Shown here one piece after another: positions 1-12,500 of a stretch of DNA of 64,000 bases. Source of the DNA: Tribonema minus (taxonomy: Eukaryota > Sar > Xanthophyceae > Tribonematales > Tribonemataceae); the NCBI GenBank assembly GCA_017506865.1, contig JAFCMP010000042.1:62001-126000 (forward strand), read 5' to 3'. The translations under genes and the position numbers were made by a program. Positions within the stretch are counted from its first letter, which is position 1. Every line of letters begins with the position of its first letter. The notes beneath the pieces were generated by a model, which had not been told where the DNA came from, did no database searches, and worked only from the letters and a program-made list of their open reading frames with translations.

Positions 1-790
1 GCACAGCCACAAAACAATTGTTAACATCATTGTTGAAAAGATGTGCATTGTTCACGAAAAGCAGCATGCATGCTGTGCCTGGAAGTGAAAACCAGCGAAT
101 GCAAAGGCGTACATGGCTATATGTAGAGTGCTGCGCTTTGTGCATCCTGAAGCAAGGGCGTATGTGGCCCTGAGATAGCACGCTGGCTATCAAATGGACT
201 GGGTAAGTATTGGATAAAAGATTGAGTGGACCATGTCCACAGACGACTGTCTGCTAAGCCTGCAGGAACTCTGCAAGTATCCGGGACGTGCCAGGAGATA
301 CCAACCCCATAGTCCTGTGTGCTGACACTTGAACGAGTATGCTACCTATCAGTAACGCAGTTGAGAATATATGGCATACAACAAGTCCTCCCCTGCCAGC
401 GCACCATCACGGCCATGTACTTGAACCTGTGTACAGCCATGAAGTATAACAAACACACAGCTACATAGCTCTTGCACCAAGCTGTACCAACGTGCCAAGC
501 GCTGCGTATGTGTGCCAAAAAAAAATCAACACCTTTGCCAATGCTACGTGCGCACTGCGCCGGTATGTAAGCGGCTTAGGCAGCACTGTGCCGAGACTGA
601 ATCTCCGGGGGAGGTCTTCAGTGATCGCTTGCGGCCCATGTAGCAGCCCGTTTCTTGCTGCTGCCACTGTGTTCCTCCTCATCAGTGTCCCTCAGAGGTG
701 ATGCCAAAGGCGAGGGTATCGGGCTGCTCAAAAAGCGCTCCAGCCCGCCGCCCGCACCTGCACCCGCTGCAGGCTCATTCAAGTCGAAAT
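1..790. other. Intergenic stretch, nothing recognised
   Basis: No reading frame here shows splice-bounded coding character. It lies downstream of the stop codon of the minus-strand ankyrin-like gene and should hold its 3' UTR. No RNA gene or mobile element was recognised. Confidence 0.4.
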
Positions 791-1259
791 TCAAGCTGAA
801 GTAGGGATTGTGATCAGGCGCCCTTCAGGCGCCATCAGCAGCGGCGGTGCACGAAGCGGGCTACCTGCCATGGCTGCTGCAGGCGACGCCATTGGTCTGA
901 GACTCGGAGAATCCTTAGTGGCGGTGCCGCCAGCAGCAGCGGAGTGCTGCGCAGGCGTGCTGGTCGCATCTTGGAACCCGGGCTGAGCCTCCAGCCACTC
1001 TCTGAAGCGCGCCATGAGACCCTGGCACTCGGCCCCAAAGTGCTCGCCGCTCGTGTGCGGCTTCCACAGCGAGTCCCCCACCTCCCTGCGCATGGCCACG
1101 GCTGCCCTGCTCAGCAGCTTCTCGATGCACCGCGAGAACGCGACGCAGCCGGTGGCGCATTCCGTGGCAGCGATTAGCTCCGAGTCATTGCAGCCGGCGG
1201 GGGGCGCGCCTAGGGGCGCGGCTTCCATCAGGAAGCCCCACCCATGGGCTGCAGCAATT
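791..1259 (-). CDS. Terminal exon (G) of ankyrin-like gene
   Basis: Open frame ending in a stop at 791-793. The likely acceptor (tgcag, ag at 1261-1260) gives incoming phase 2, which matches the donor phase of the ankyrin exon at 2453. It encodes a mostly helical, Cys-containing segment (for example MEAAPLGAPPAGCNDSEL, then REWLEAQPGFQDATS) followed by a Ser/Ala/Pro-rich low-complexity tail. No known domain is recognised in this exon. The stop is the inferred end of the protein. Confidence 0.55.
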
Positions 1260-1747
1260 CTGCACCCGGTCCGGTGGTTGGCCTTCTGGGCTGAAGCTGG
1301 GCGGTTGTGTCTGCATGGGGCGGCGTAGGCCTCACGCAGGGGTTGGGGCAGCTTGCCATGTGTTTCGTTGCGCACATCACGGCGACTTGATGGCAGAACC
1401 ACCCGGACTTGCTGAGTGCGCGAGGGTTGGCCCTGCAGGCGCCACCAGCGGCGACGCACAGATGGGGTGGCAAGGCAGAGGGGGGCTGATCAGCACCATG
1501 ACAGCATGGCCTTGTTATGACGGGTCAGTGTATCTGCCCTCAGGCTGGCAAGCCTAGCCTAACCAGACAATCATCAAATGCCTTTGCGAAGCGTACACTA
1601 GTCTCAAAGTTATGCAAATCAGCAGTCTGAGAAAGAAATATTGTGTTGAGTCAGACCCAGTTGCGGTGGTGTGTATCACGGCGCCTGTAGGTCAACCAAT
1701 CGCGAAGGAAGAGATGCCCTCTTGCACGGGTGACTGTCCACCCTTGC

Positions 1748-1807
1748 AGCAGGAGCAGCAGCAGCAGCAGTAGTATATGGTTCCAGCAGCAGTAGTATAT
1801 GGTTCCT
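1748..1807. repeat. AGC microsatellite with a short duplication
   Basis: A run of agcagc triplets is followed by two copies of a roughly 19 bp unit containing agtagtatatggttcc. It lies within the intron between exons F and G of the minus-strand gene. Confidence 0.6.
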
Positions 1808-2452
1808 GACACTATTTTTTAGTTAAGGAACATGGCTGAACATACAGCAGACAGCAGTGCCACAAACAACGTGAACATGGCTGGTGACCACTGTCTCATG
1901 GTCACCAGCTGTACAATGGAATGTTTGGTTGGCAACTAACAATAGACAGCCCTGGTACCGGCATTACGGTGCAAGAGTAGCACCTGCATAACTACTTCGG
2001 GCGCAGCCATGCAATTGCCACGCTATGTGCAACACATTAGTTTACAATACTTCAGATTCAATGATATTTCGTCGGCCTCCAACCTGAGGGCTGACCGTTG
2101 GCAACTTGAAGGCTTCCTTCAAGTGTCTGCCAGTCGAATTTGCCGAACCCTACTGCAACGTTGAATCAGCATTGTTGCACTCACTGACAGGCCCAAACAT
2201 GATGGTGCAACTTGAAGCATATTGTTTCCTCCTAGGAGCACCACACCTGGCAATTCATGCTCTGTGCACTGAAAACTCACATGGGTTCAGAATAGTTCAC
2301 ATTCATGGAAACGCGAATCACTTGCACGATGTTAGCATACTTCAGATGCCTCCTCAGATAATGTTTGTGCAACATGATGAATCATGCAATATCACCACAC
2401 ACTGTCATGTTAAGCCAGAGGCCACCCATCGCACGGCTCGCAACGTCCTTAC

Positions 2453-2767
2453 CCGTTGTCGAGCAGCAGGTCCACCACCGCAGGCCTGGCGTGCGCCGCC
2501 GCTTGCGACAAAGCGGTCGTCTTGTTGATCGCTGACAAAGCGTTCACATCTGCCTTCCTCACGATCCGAGCCGCAGCGACTGCCGTGTTCCCAGCCCGGC
2601 TTGCCACTGACAGAACAGGTAGCATGTCTGGGTAGCCGGGATCGATTATGAGGTTCGCCAAAGCGGGCCACCGTGACAGTAAGGCTTGGACGCTGTCTTC
2701 GGTAGCGGTGGGCGACTTGACCAGCTCCGAGAACTCATCGATTTCACTCTTCGGGTGTGCAAGTATG
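2453..2767 (-). CDS. Ankyrin-like exon (F)
   Basis: The frame reads SEIDEFSELVKSP, then a stretch with the ankyrin helix pattern: DVNALSAINKTTALSQAAA followed by ARPAVVDLLLDNG. Ankyrin repeats are helical protein-protein interaction modules; the partner here is unknown. The donor is gg|gtaagg (phase 2). The best acceptor is gcag|cata (incoming phase 2), supported by a diverged second copy of the same boundary about 200 bp away. Only about one and a half repeats are readable in this exon, so it may be a small or degenerate ankyrin region. Confidence 0.6.
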
Positions 2768-2877
2768 CTGCTCGCAAGAAATCAAGAGAGGGGTTCCGAG
2801 TGAGTGCATTTCTGCTCATGTTCGGTTCTCTGACAGGATGAGCGCTCATGCATAGAGCTGGCCACAGTGAGAGTCAG

Positions 2878-2974
2878 GCTTGAGCGTCATGCTTGGCAGC
2901 AGTGGGCGCGTTCACCAGCGCCATATAAGCACATCGATATCACCCTTAGTGAGTGTCAGGATGCTGCATGCAGA
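2878..2974 (-). repeat. Decayed partial copy of the head of exon F
   Basis: On the minus strand an acceptor-like gcag is followed by sequence reading roughly KGDIDVLIWRW, paralogous to the start of exon F (KSEIDEFSEL...LLSRW), then an in-frame stop. It is a partial duplicate of an exon head in the upstream intron, the same type of event seen dozens of times in the large + strand gene. Confidence 0.5.
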
Positions 2975-3037
2975 CAGCAAAGGAGGGCTGAAAAGTGGTT
3001 ATTCACATAGTTCTTCGCATGTTCGTATGATGCATAC

Positions 3038-3228
3038 CCTGAAGTTCTTCTTAGGGCGTGGTTTTGAGAGTTCAGTCTGAGGCGGAACTGGGCAACGCAT
3101 CCACTTGTCATAGGAGGCCGGCATTTGCAGTATCAAATACCATTTCATCTCATCAGGCTTGACATTCAGGTACTTCGCCAACGGATTGAAAGTGGCGACG
3201 CAAGGCACTCCAGCAGTACAACCAATTG
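3038..3228 (-). CDS. Exon (E) of the ankyrin-like gene
   Basis: The frame contains NPLAKYLNVKPDEMKWYLIL and a Pro/Lys-rich end (LSKPRPKKNFR) before a gtatgc donor in phase 0. The acceptor gctag at 3230-3229 is in phase 1, matching exon D. The phase-0 donor does not fit exon F directly (phase 2), so one small exon between 2768 and 3037 has been missed or one boundary is wrong. No family was recognised. Confidence 0.45.
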
Positions 3229-3269
3229 CTAGCACACAATCAGTCACATTGACATCCAGTCACACAAAC

Positions 3270-3457
3270 TTGCACGTGCAGACAATTTCAAGCACGCAGT
3301 ATCTGCTAGTGGGTTGTACAACTGCTTGATGTACTCTTGAGATGCAGGTGTCACAGTGCTAAGATATGTAGCACAGCCAGCAGTCGGCCTGCTTGCAACA
3401 GCGCAGCTCAAAATGATCATGTGCATTTCGGCTGTAGCGTACGTGCGCACCAAATAG
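3270..3457 (-). CDS. Exon (D) of the ankyrin-like gene
   Basis: The frame YLVRTYATAEMHMIILSCAV... continues to ...YIKQLYNPLADTACLKL and looks amphipathic helical. An acceptor ccag at 3459-3458 gives phase 2, matching exon C. A gtttgt donor (phase 1) would leave a very short 41-nt intron before exon E. Two other acceptors in the same region (exons starting at 3464 or 3474) are possible in other phases. Confidence 0.45.
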
Positions 3458-3849
3458 CTGGCATCTGTTTGGGCCTACATCAACACAAGGAGTGGTGCAC
3501 GTGAATGCGTACACTATACATTTGTAGACCTACGCATGCACCATGACTTGACAGACAGATACTCAACTCAAGCAAGCAGTTACTATGTGCCCATGAGTCA
3601 CGGCCGTGACAAGCAGCTTGCTGCCCTCACAAGCAGAATTGCAGTGCCATAATGTGGCTACAGTACAACTAGACCGGCTGAATCTCGATGTAGCAGTCCG
3701 TATGAACTTCGCTGGCATCTGCCGTGCTGTGCACCTGTGCACCGACACGCTTACTGTTAAACATGCGTCTGCGCAGTGATCCTGAGTGAGCTAAGCCTGC
3801 TGGGTCGCTCCCCCCCCCCATGCTATGCGGGCATTGCAAATGCTCTCAC

Positions 3850-3984
3850 CTGTCACCTAGCATCCTGATCTCCTTCTCGACGATGCCTGCCGCAAAGCTG
3901 AGTTCGGCTATACGGGTGCCGTGGCTCAGGAACTTCAGGCAGGTATCGGTCCACAGCTGCATCTTTTTGGAATCAGTGTGCACC
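3850..3984 (-). CDS. Exon (C) of the ankyrin-like gene
   Basis: Clean exon bounded by ccacag and gacag|gtgaga, 135 nt, phase 2 on both sides. It encodes a helical stretch beginning VHTDSKKMQLWTDTCLKFL and ending EKEIRMLGD. A related, decayed fragment lies near 3680-3745. The phase agrees with exon B upstream. No family assignment. Confidence 0.55.
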
Positions 3985-5006
3985 CTGTGGAAACACACAC
4001 ATGATGATTGATTAGATGCTAGATACCGTGATCAGGTTGTGCGAAGGAGCACGTCTTGTCGAGATGGGTGTACTCTGTGGAGCTTTGTTCAAATTCAGAT
4101 TTGCGAGTACTTCTATGCACTGCACAAGTATTAATGTGAAGTGCAAACAATCTGCGGCAAACTACAAGTTGCATGAAGGCCCTCTGATTGCTGCTTCAAG
4201 GCCCTTGGCATATTCTGGCTGTTAGTTGAGTTCAACACCGAGTGCTGACTCGCCGTTCCCGCCCTGAACTGCGGATGCACAGTAACTGCCAGTACGTATA
4301 CAGCGGAACGCTGACTTTTTATAAACAACGCTGAAGAGTTGCATCACTCTCTGCATATCTGTAGATGCCCGAGAAAATGCCCCGTCTCCATCTGTGCAGC
4401 CTCCTCCCCCCTGCAAGCGCCCATGGGCGTACTTGTCAGGGCAAAGCGGGCAGCATCGCCCCCCTCCCTCTTGTAAACGTGACCTAGCAACCATAGTGGC
4501 TGCAGGGGAGAGCAGGCCACACAGGCAGCAACGCTTGCCTGACAAGAGTTCGTTGCAGCTTCACAAGCACTATCAGAGGTGTCCGCCATCGCCACCTCAT
4601 TTGTGGCAACACTCAACCCCCCCCCCCCTCCCCTGGGCACTCATAAACCGTGCCTGTCCTGGTCCCTTGTAAACCGTGACGCCCGCTCCTCTTTTGTTGA
4701 TGGCCCCTTCTAGAGCTGACCATTCACAACGAGCGGCGAAGCCCTGCACCCCCTTCAAGTTGTACAAGCTGCTGACCTTTTGTTAAGGCCCATGGGCGTG
4801 CCATGCAAGGGTCCAGATCCGCTGACCCAAGGGAATGTAAATAAACACGTTTCCTTGGGCATTGATAGTATGCATTGATCGTGTTCTGCTACTACATGAT
4901 TACTGCGTAGTCAGGGGCAAGTTTGCAATCGGCCATAACATTGCACATGTTCCGCTGTAAATGAAATTTTGAGTGATCATACCATAAGAGGCTGTTAAAG
5001 TCTTAC

Positions 5007-5250
5007 CGGGATATTTGCAAAGCTTCTCTGGCACAGGCGTCACACCAGCCCAGCTTCGCCTTCAAAAAAGCCCACAAATCGCCCGGCTGAATGGTTTTAC
5101 GGAAGTGAAGCACAACGCCTGCCAGTGCACGGTCCTCCTGAAGGATGATGACAGAATAGACTGTTCTCGTTTGAGGTTGAGGCGAGTCTGAGGTATGCAG
5201 CGCAGATGGTGTCCAGCACAGACAGGTACATGATGCCAATGACTGCGTTA
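5007..5250 (-). CDS. Exon (B) of the ankyrin-like gene, 5' edge uncertain
   Basis: The frame contains TVYSVIILQEDRALAGVVL, then GDLWAFLKAKLGWCDACAR, and ends at cccg|gtaaga (phase 2, matching exon C). Candidate acceptors are acgcag (phase 0, which would match exon A) or the closer cctcag at about 5188 (phase 1). The 5' end is therefore approximate. The mix of beta-like hydrophobic and acidic residues looks coding, but no domain is recognised. Confidence 0.45.
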
Positions 5251-5428
5251 CAGGCTGCTGACACGGAAAAAGTTCCACTCAGCCGTACCTGCAGCATGAC
5301 ACTGGTACAACTTGCCTCGAATACAGCTGCTCTTCTTGCCATATATATAAACAGCAGCACACTGCTGTGTGCTGACCAGTGGAGTAAAGGCTGGCTGGTA
5401 GCTGTGAGGTCAAAGACACCCAACGCAC

Positions 5429-5740
5429 CTTGCGAGCGAGGGCCATTTTTGTCAGCTTCTGGGGAACCTCGGACTTGCCCCTAGCAGCCTCAGGACGCTG
5501 CCAGAATGCCTTGTCGGCGACCTGCTGTCCAGCTTCGCAGCTGCCGATGTGGCTGCATGATGCTTCAGAGCAAGCCGGGGGGATGGCGTGCAGCCTGAGC
5601 AGCTGAATTTGAGCACCGTTTGGCAAACCGTCGTAGGTGCGCGATGGCGCAGGACCAATGCCACGAGTATAGCCCACCTCATCACCGTTCGCAACAGCAA
5701 CAGCTGGCGCGTTCGCTTCCAGCACGTACTCACGAGAAAT
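5429..5740 (-). CDS. Exon (A) of the ankyrin-like gene, 5' edge uncertain
   Basis: Long open frame including YVLEANAPAVAVANGDEVGY and later QKLTKMALARK, ending at gcaag|gtgcgt (phase 0). An in-frame stop lies just upstream, so the exon must begin near 5730-5745. No initiator is obvious, so the first coding exon of this gene was not found. The gene is divergent from the large Cys-rich gene starting at 6379. Confidence 0.5.
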
Positions 5741-5744
5741 GAAT

Positions 5745-6378
5745 GAACTTCAACCTTTTGGAAAGTTCGGCCTTGCCCTTTGAACTTTGAACTTGAAGTG
5801 TGGCTGTGAGGTGTGAACAACAGTTTTTGTTTTTTGGTTGAAATGTTCTCAAAGGTTGTGTCATGATGACACTGTCATCCATGTAGACGCATGTGTAAAG
5901 TCACATGTAACACACTGATCTGGATCGTGTCATGCTTCGCCTCTGCTTTGAAACGATTTGATGGACGGTGGCATCTTAATCGTGTTCCAGCTCCTCTTGA
6001 GAATCAGCATCCTGTTCGCAAAACACGCCACCGCCCCCCATCCCCCCGCCCTCGACTCTGCTCTTGCCTGTCACCAACTTCATGTTGGGCCAGCACCTGA
6101 ACAGCGCTGTTGATGCAGATCTGTCGTGAGTTCAACAATGAAAGCTGTCCCCTTCACACTCGTACATATATGAATATATATGCATAGCCAGCAAACTCTG
6201 CAGGGCGCTTGCTTGCAGTTCCAACCGTTGCAGACTGTTTCACTTTTTTTTCTGAACCGTCGCCAACCGGTTTAGCGATAAATGTCTTTCAATACACATC
6301 TTTCGCCGTTGCAGTGTCGGATCACAGGAGGCACAGACGCAACTGGTGTCGGCAATAGACTGCCGTCCACACAGCAGC
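5745..6378. promoter_or_regulatory. Divergent intergenic region with a TATA-like element
   Basis: About 0.6 kb between two divergently oriented genes. An AT-rich tatatatgaatatatatgca string at about 6167-6185 lies about 200 bp upstream of the inferred ATG at 6379 and could act as a core promoter element. This rests on position and composition only. Confidence 0.25.
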
Positions 6379-6502
6379 ATGCGCAGCGTGGCCTGGCTGC
6401 TGCCCCTGCTGCTGGCTTCTCAGGCATCCGGTGCCGAGGAGCAACGGGAGCTTGCCAAAAAAGCAGCCGCCAAACCTGCGCTAGCAGTCAAGTGCGACGA
6501 TG
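6379..6502 (+). CDS. Exon 1: start codon and signal peptide
   Basis: ATG at 6379, followed by a basic residue and a hydrophobic core (VAWLLPLLLA), then a small-residue cleavage region (SQASGA). A Lys/Ala linker follows and the exon ends in KCDD before g|gtgagc. An ATG 33 bases upstream in the same frame (6346) would put a polar leader before the core, so 6379 is preferred. Confidence 0.75.
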
Positions 6503-9500
6503 GTGAGCGAGCAGGCGCTAGCAGGACTGACCGCCTGAGACACCTCCAGTCTGGCTACCAGTTTGACCTTGATTTCGTTTGTTTTCACACGCATCCGTTT
6601 CGTGATCCTTTGGATTCCAGGGCGAGGAGGAGCGAACTGTGAGCCGTGCACGGGGAACACGTACTCGTTGAAGTCATTGCCAGGAGACTCTCTGTGCAGG
6701 GATTGCCCGGCAGGCTTCGGCACATTAGATCACAAGACATGTTCAGGTATGTGGACGCATTGATCATTGCAGCAAAGCGCAAGCGGGACTGGATCAGCTC
6801 ATTGCAGACGTTCGTGCAGCGTCATCGGATGCCGTCAATCGGATGTTCTGTCAGCATACGGCTTGTGACTCAGCAATTTTCGGTTTTGCTCTTTCACGAA
6901 GTTAATCAACAGACGTCGCGACATGCAATAAACTCTGACTGCCTGTTGATCCGCCGGATCCAATTCGGCATCAGGATTTTGCTCCTCGGCCAGTAGTTGG
7001 TTTTCTGTGACGCAGCTGAGCATGCACTGATCGCAAAATTTCGAGTTGTCGATGTCAAGCATTCAAGCAACGACAAGTGCCAACGCGCATGCCAGGGATG
7101 CTGCTTCTATGTAGCAGTTGCTTGCACTAGAAGGCATGGGCCTAGAGATTTTCATCATGTTACAGAAGTTTAAGTCCATCTGCTTGTGATCTTGCTAGGC
7201 AGAATCTTGTGTGCTGACGTGTGGCGGCTTGCGAAGCTGTCAAACGTGTTTGCTGGTGGTGGCGCGCGGACGACATAGAGAGACCTTGCAAATATTGTCA
7301 TGGCTGTTGTATGTACTGACTCTCGCCGTGTGAACATCATAGGGTGTCCGTAAGGCCTTTGTTCAGAGTAGAGGTCACACTTACTGCCGCAGGATTATTG
7401 CGCTGCAGTGCACTGGCAGTCGTCAGCAACGCATGTACACTCTCGATCGGCCGCGTAACATATCACACGTTCTGTGACTGTTGCGCAGGTGCTCATAGCG
7501 CAGCGTGAGATGTCAAGGTTGCACACAGTCTGCAAGTAAATTCAACAGTCTGCATCACTACAATTAACGCACGGCGCTAACAGATAGGAGCCAGCTAGGG
7601 GGGGCTGGGCCTGTTGTGGATAATTGTGGGGGTATGAAGCCCCTCAACGGCGATGACTAGTTGTAGTTGAGAACGTGCCAAGAGCAGAGTATCCCCTCGT
7701 CATGTGAGCAGCTGATTGGGGTACTTGAAAATCAGGTCTGGCAAGCATAGTCTACCTGACATGTGCGCGACACGCACCGTTCCACGACTAGTCGACGTGC
7801 GAAGCGCGCCCGGGCGCGAGCGCCAACACAAAAATGCAGCGTCAGCGTCCAAACAAAACATGCAAGGCACGGTGCTCTGAAGGCTTGCCGTAGCAAATGT
7901 TTGGATGAAATCCTGTCAAAAATGGTCATTGTATGACATCTGCTGACTCGCACGTCAACCACCGACGCTCTTGTTGCATCGTGGAAACGCCGTGGGCGCC
8001 ACCGCCAGTGTGCCTGCCGGGCTTTGGCGGCAAGGACTGCAAGCGGTGCGAGGGGGAGACGTACTCGCCCGGAGACTCATTGCAGGACTGCCAGCGCTGC
8101 CTGCCAGGCTACCGGATCAGCGACAAGAAGGACGCGTGTCAAGGTGAGCGGTGGCGCGCGACGTGCTTGTAATGTTGAAGTTGAAGTAGCATGACGCTGC
8201 AGGAATGCCAGCGCTGCCTGCCGGGCTATCGGATCAGCGACAAGAAGGACGCGTGCCAAGGTCAGCGCTAGCGCGCGGCGTGCTGCAATCTTCAAGTTGA
8301 AGTGCCATGACTCACTAGTAGTGGCGGCACTTTGCCTTACTAATGCGCTTGTGTCAATGGAGTGCGTGAGTAGGGGCGCGGGCGTTTGGTGCATGCAATC
8401 GTACACATACATGTATGCATGTTGGTGTCAAATTACACCAAGATCAGAGCATGTGTTGCAATGGGTAACAAATAGTCGGTGGTTTGCGGACTGCCACCCT
8501 GGTCGCCATCTACCCAGTTCTGTGGCTTTCTGTCGTGTGAACATTGCACAAATTTGCCAGCGTCACCGCAACAGCTAGGCCACCGGATGGGCGAAGACGA
8601 GCCATGTCATAGGTATTGAGTACTGCACCTCATGTCACGTGTGTTAAACCTCAATGCCAAGCACGCTGTATGTGTGTAGAATGTGCTCACTTGTTTTGTG
8701 CAGGCCATGCACCTACTTGCGGCTTCGACAGATTGCCTTCGAGAGGTACTTTGTACTCGTCCTCATCCTCAGATGACATGACAGCAACACGAGCATAAAT
8801 CCAAGATGTCCGTGTTGCCCAAAAACACAAGTGTGCATTCACCAACAAACAAGCATTGTTGTGGCGGTTACGTGACCGCTGTAACTGTGACTGCGAACAG
8901 ACACAAACCATTGAACTACAGGCTAGACACACAGATCAAGCCCATATTCCAACAGCGGCAGCTGAACCCCTGGAGTGTAATCGTGGCCCACATCTGAAGG
9001 ATCGTCGCAGGTGATGATGGCGCAGTGTGAGCTGTGCCCGGCAGTGTAGAACACTACTGCTGACATGTCAAACACACAAAGCATGCGCGTTGTGTAGCAC
9101 GCGCTGCCCACAGCGCACCTTGCAGCAATCTCAGTGCCCCCCCCCCCGGTGCCCAAAGATCTTGCAGTGATCATACCACCAACTACACACACCTGAAAAC
9201 CCCATTTCGCAGACTGCAAGCCCGGCTACGGCGACCCCAGGACCCCCTGGGGGTCGGACGTGGCCTACACCTCTAGGGTCCTTACGGACGACGCGGCGCC
9301 GCAGTGCGAGCCGTGCCGCGAGGGCAGCATATCGTCAGGAGGGTACTTTGCGGAGTGCAAGTGGTGCGACGCGGGGTTTTTGAGCAGCGCGGACAGGACG
9401 CAGTGCAGAGGTGAGCGCTGTGGCACGCACGCCGTGTACTTCAACTTGGGGTATTCCAGTTGCGGAGTGCAAGCGGTCTGATGCGGCGAACAGCGCGGAC

Positions 9501-12500
9501 AGGTCGCAGTGCAAGGGTGAGCGCTGCGGCACGCACGCCATGTACTTCAACTTGAAGTATTTCGGTACCCGAACATGTACAGTAGCGTCTGCTTGGCAGC
9601 GCAGACAAAACACAGCGCAGAGGTGAGCACACGCCGTGTACCTCAACCTCAAGTACACTGTACACACTTCGACGTACCTGGCGTCAACGGTGCCTGCCTA
9701 GGAGCACAGAGGTGCGCGATGTGCACGCGACATGCAAAGTCACTTGAAGTACGTTGAACATATCTAGAACTTCAACAGCATCTGCTTGAAGGGCGGGACA
9801 GCACTGATGAGTGTAGAGGTGAGCATTTTGTACCACGTGCAATGTACCTTGACTTGAAGTATGTCAAGCGCATCCAATACCCCAATAGTATCTCCTTGGA
9901 AGCACTGATGGGACTGGGTGCAGACGTGAGCGCTGTGGCACGCACTTTGTACTTCAACTTGATGTAAGTTGAACAGTTGCGGTTTGCACAGAGTCTGTTG
10001 GATGCGCGCATAGGACTGAGTGCGGAGGTAACAGCGTTGTGGTACGCAATGAAGTAGTTCAACAAGAACTATTATGGGCGAGGTCACTACTCCGCTAGTG
10101 TCGGCTCGCAAGTAGGGACTTCATCGACTTGTGCAGTGTGAAGTTGTGAGTGCTGCCTGTGAACTTCAAAACCAGCAGAGCTGCAGCAGTGCATTGGCAT
10201 TGATGGCAAGGGCTACCAGTTCAAGCTCCAGAACGGGTGTGTGCACGAGAGAATGCATTATCTGAAAGTACCGAAATCGCTCACCTACTGTCAATGTGCC
10301 CCATTTTGAACCGCATGTAGTATGTGATGCCTGTGAGCTGTGCAATCTGTTAACCTACGTCAACCTGCACAAGTGGTTGAAATGGCAGCACGCCATGCAG
10401 CACAGCACAAGCTATGGAGACTAAGTACATGTGAAGTCGTAGTGGTTGAAGTTGTAGTGATGCATGGCTCCATGCGGACAGACTGGCTGCACCCCAATTG
10501 CAGGTGCCACTGATCCCCCCTCTGAAACAGTACTGTATGTCCGAATGATAGCACTTGAAGTTGACTCTCCGTTGCCACGCGCGCGCCCCGCGCAGGCTGC
10601 AAGCCCGGCTACGGCAGCCCGCTCACCGACTGCGTCGATTGAAGTTGTAGTGATGCCTCAGCCTGGAAAAACTGATCGTATCGATTGCAAGCGCACCGAC
10701 GATTCTTCTGAAGTTCTTCTGAAGCAGCACTTCCGAATTACTGCAAGTTGACTCTCCGCTGCCGTCCACGCTCTGTGCAGGCTGCAAGCCTGGCTACGGC
10801 AGCCCGCTCACCGACTGCGTGGAGTGCAAGGGCAAGGTGTGCTCGCCCTGCACGGGCAACTCTGTGGCCACCGGCGGCATCGGCTCGCAGTGCACGCAGT
10901 GCCCCGCGGGCTACATCGCCAATGACGAGAACACCGCCTGCTCGGGTACGTGCTTTCTGTTGGTTCTCGCTGAGGGCGCGAAACAGCCCAGATGATTGGC
11001 ATCAAAGCTTGTGGTACAGAATCTATGAGTCATTTTCTGTTTATTCTCGCTCAGGGCGCGAAGCAGCCCAGATGATTGATATCAAAGCCTACAGATCAGA
11101 ATCTATGCGTCATGTGGCGATGTGAAAGTGTCTCAATGATGACCACATCTTTCATGTACTTGCGCTTGAGGGGCGGAAACCGTATTGTGCGCCACGGCGT
11201 ATGAACACGTACGCCCCTACTGAGCTTGTGCACACTTTGGCTGCTGGGAGCATACACAACACTCGTTAACTCCGTAAAGCTATCTACGGATGGGATGCAG
11301 CCGTGGCCTCCTCCGCTGCTGCCCGTTGCGTACTACTCTAATGGATACCGTGCAGTGACAGCACCTCTGGCCTGAGCTCAATGTCATCATTGCTGGGTCC
11401 CCAGTTTAGGGCTACTGCCGCAGCAAAGATGCCTTGCAGTGACAGCAGCTCTGGCCTATGCTTGGTTTCATTATCGCTGGGTCGCCAGTTGAGCCATTGT
11501 TGGTTTGTCGCCGGTTGAGCGCTGCTGCCGCAGTCGCAGCACGGCCTTACCAGTGCAGCGCCGGTCACGCTATGGAGTCCAGAACACCGGTTCAGATTGT
11601 GCCTCGTTGCGCTCGCGGCGTTGACGGAGCTGGCTCCTGGGCGATACAGATGCAGCGGTCTGATGGCCCTGTTGCTAGGGTGTGTGGTGACACGCACCCA
11701 TGGATGCATTGTATCAATGCAATGACTTTTACGGCGAGCTCCGCCAAGTACGCAAGCACTTGCAGAAAGGAGCATGGTAGACAATGAGTGCGGGCACAAT
11801 GCCGGGGTATGCAGCACAGCCAGTCTCTAAGCAGGTGGCGAAAAGCGCAACTTGCGCCAGTACGAGGCATCAGCACGTCAACCGGCCAACAGCTGCTGGT
11901 AACACATTTTGAAGATCAGGATGCGCACGCACGACGGATGCCAGAAGGGTACCGCAACACACAATGCATACGTGAGACCATAGGCTGTGCTGCAGTGAGA
12001 GCGCGGGCAGACAATCTGGGCGCATCGAGCACTGTTCACAACGTTCTGCGGCGACATCATCAAACTTCAACTTGAAGTACGAGTCAACACCGCCGCGCTC
12101 CACCCCTCAGACCGCACATTCGCGCTGTGAGACATGGTGTTTTTGCTGCTGCCTCCGGTGTCCTGTGCAGACTGTGCCGCCGGTCACGGCGGCGAGGACT
12201 GCCACACGTGCGCCGGCAACACGTACTCCCCTGGGCCGCACCCCAGCGAACCCGCCTTTGGCGAGTGCAAGGTGTGCGCAACGGGGTATCAGCCCAATGC
12301 GCTTCACAGCGACTGCAAAGGTGAGAGGTTGGGGGGCAATGGGCTGGCAATGGGGCTGTATAACCAGTGTTGGTGTCAGGGTCGCATTGGACAAGGGTAG
12401 GGTTATAGCCAGAGTTGGCTTTGACCCGCCTCAGCATGAGCTTTGTGCAGCGGGCTACCAGCCCAACGAGCTTCACAGCGACTGCAAAGGTGAGAGGCTG

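Noticed and set aside
791-5740. Ankyrin-like gene treated as one confirmed model
   Set aside because: The exon E donor (phase 0) does not fit the exon F acceptor (phase 2) and the first exon was not found, so only separate exons are reported.
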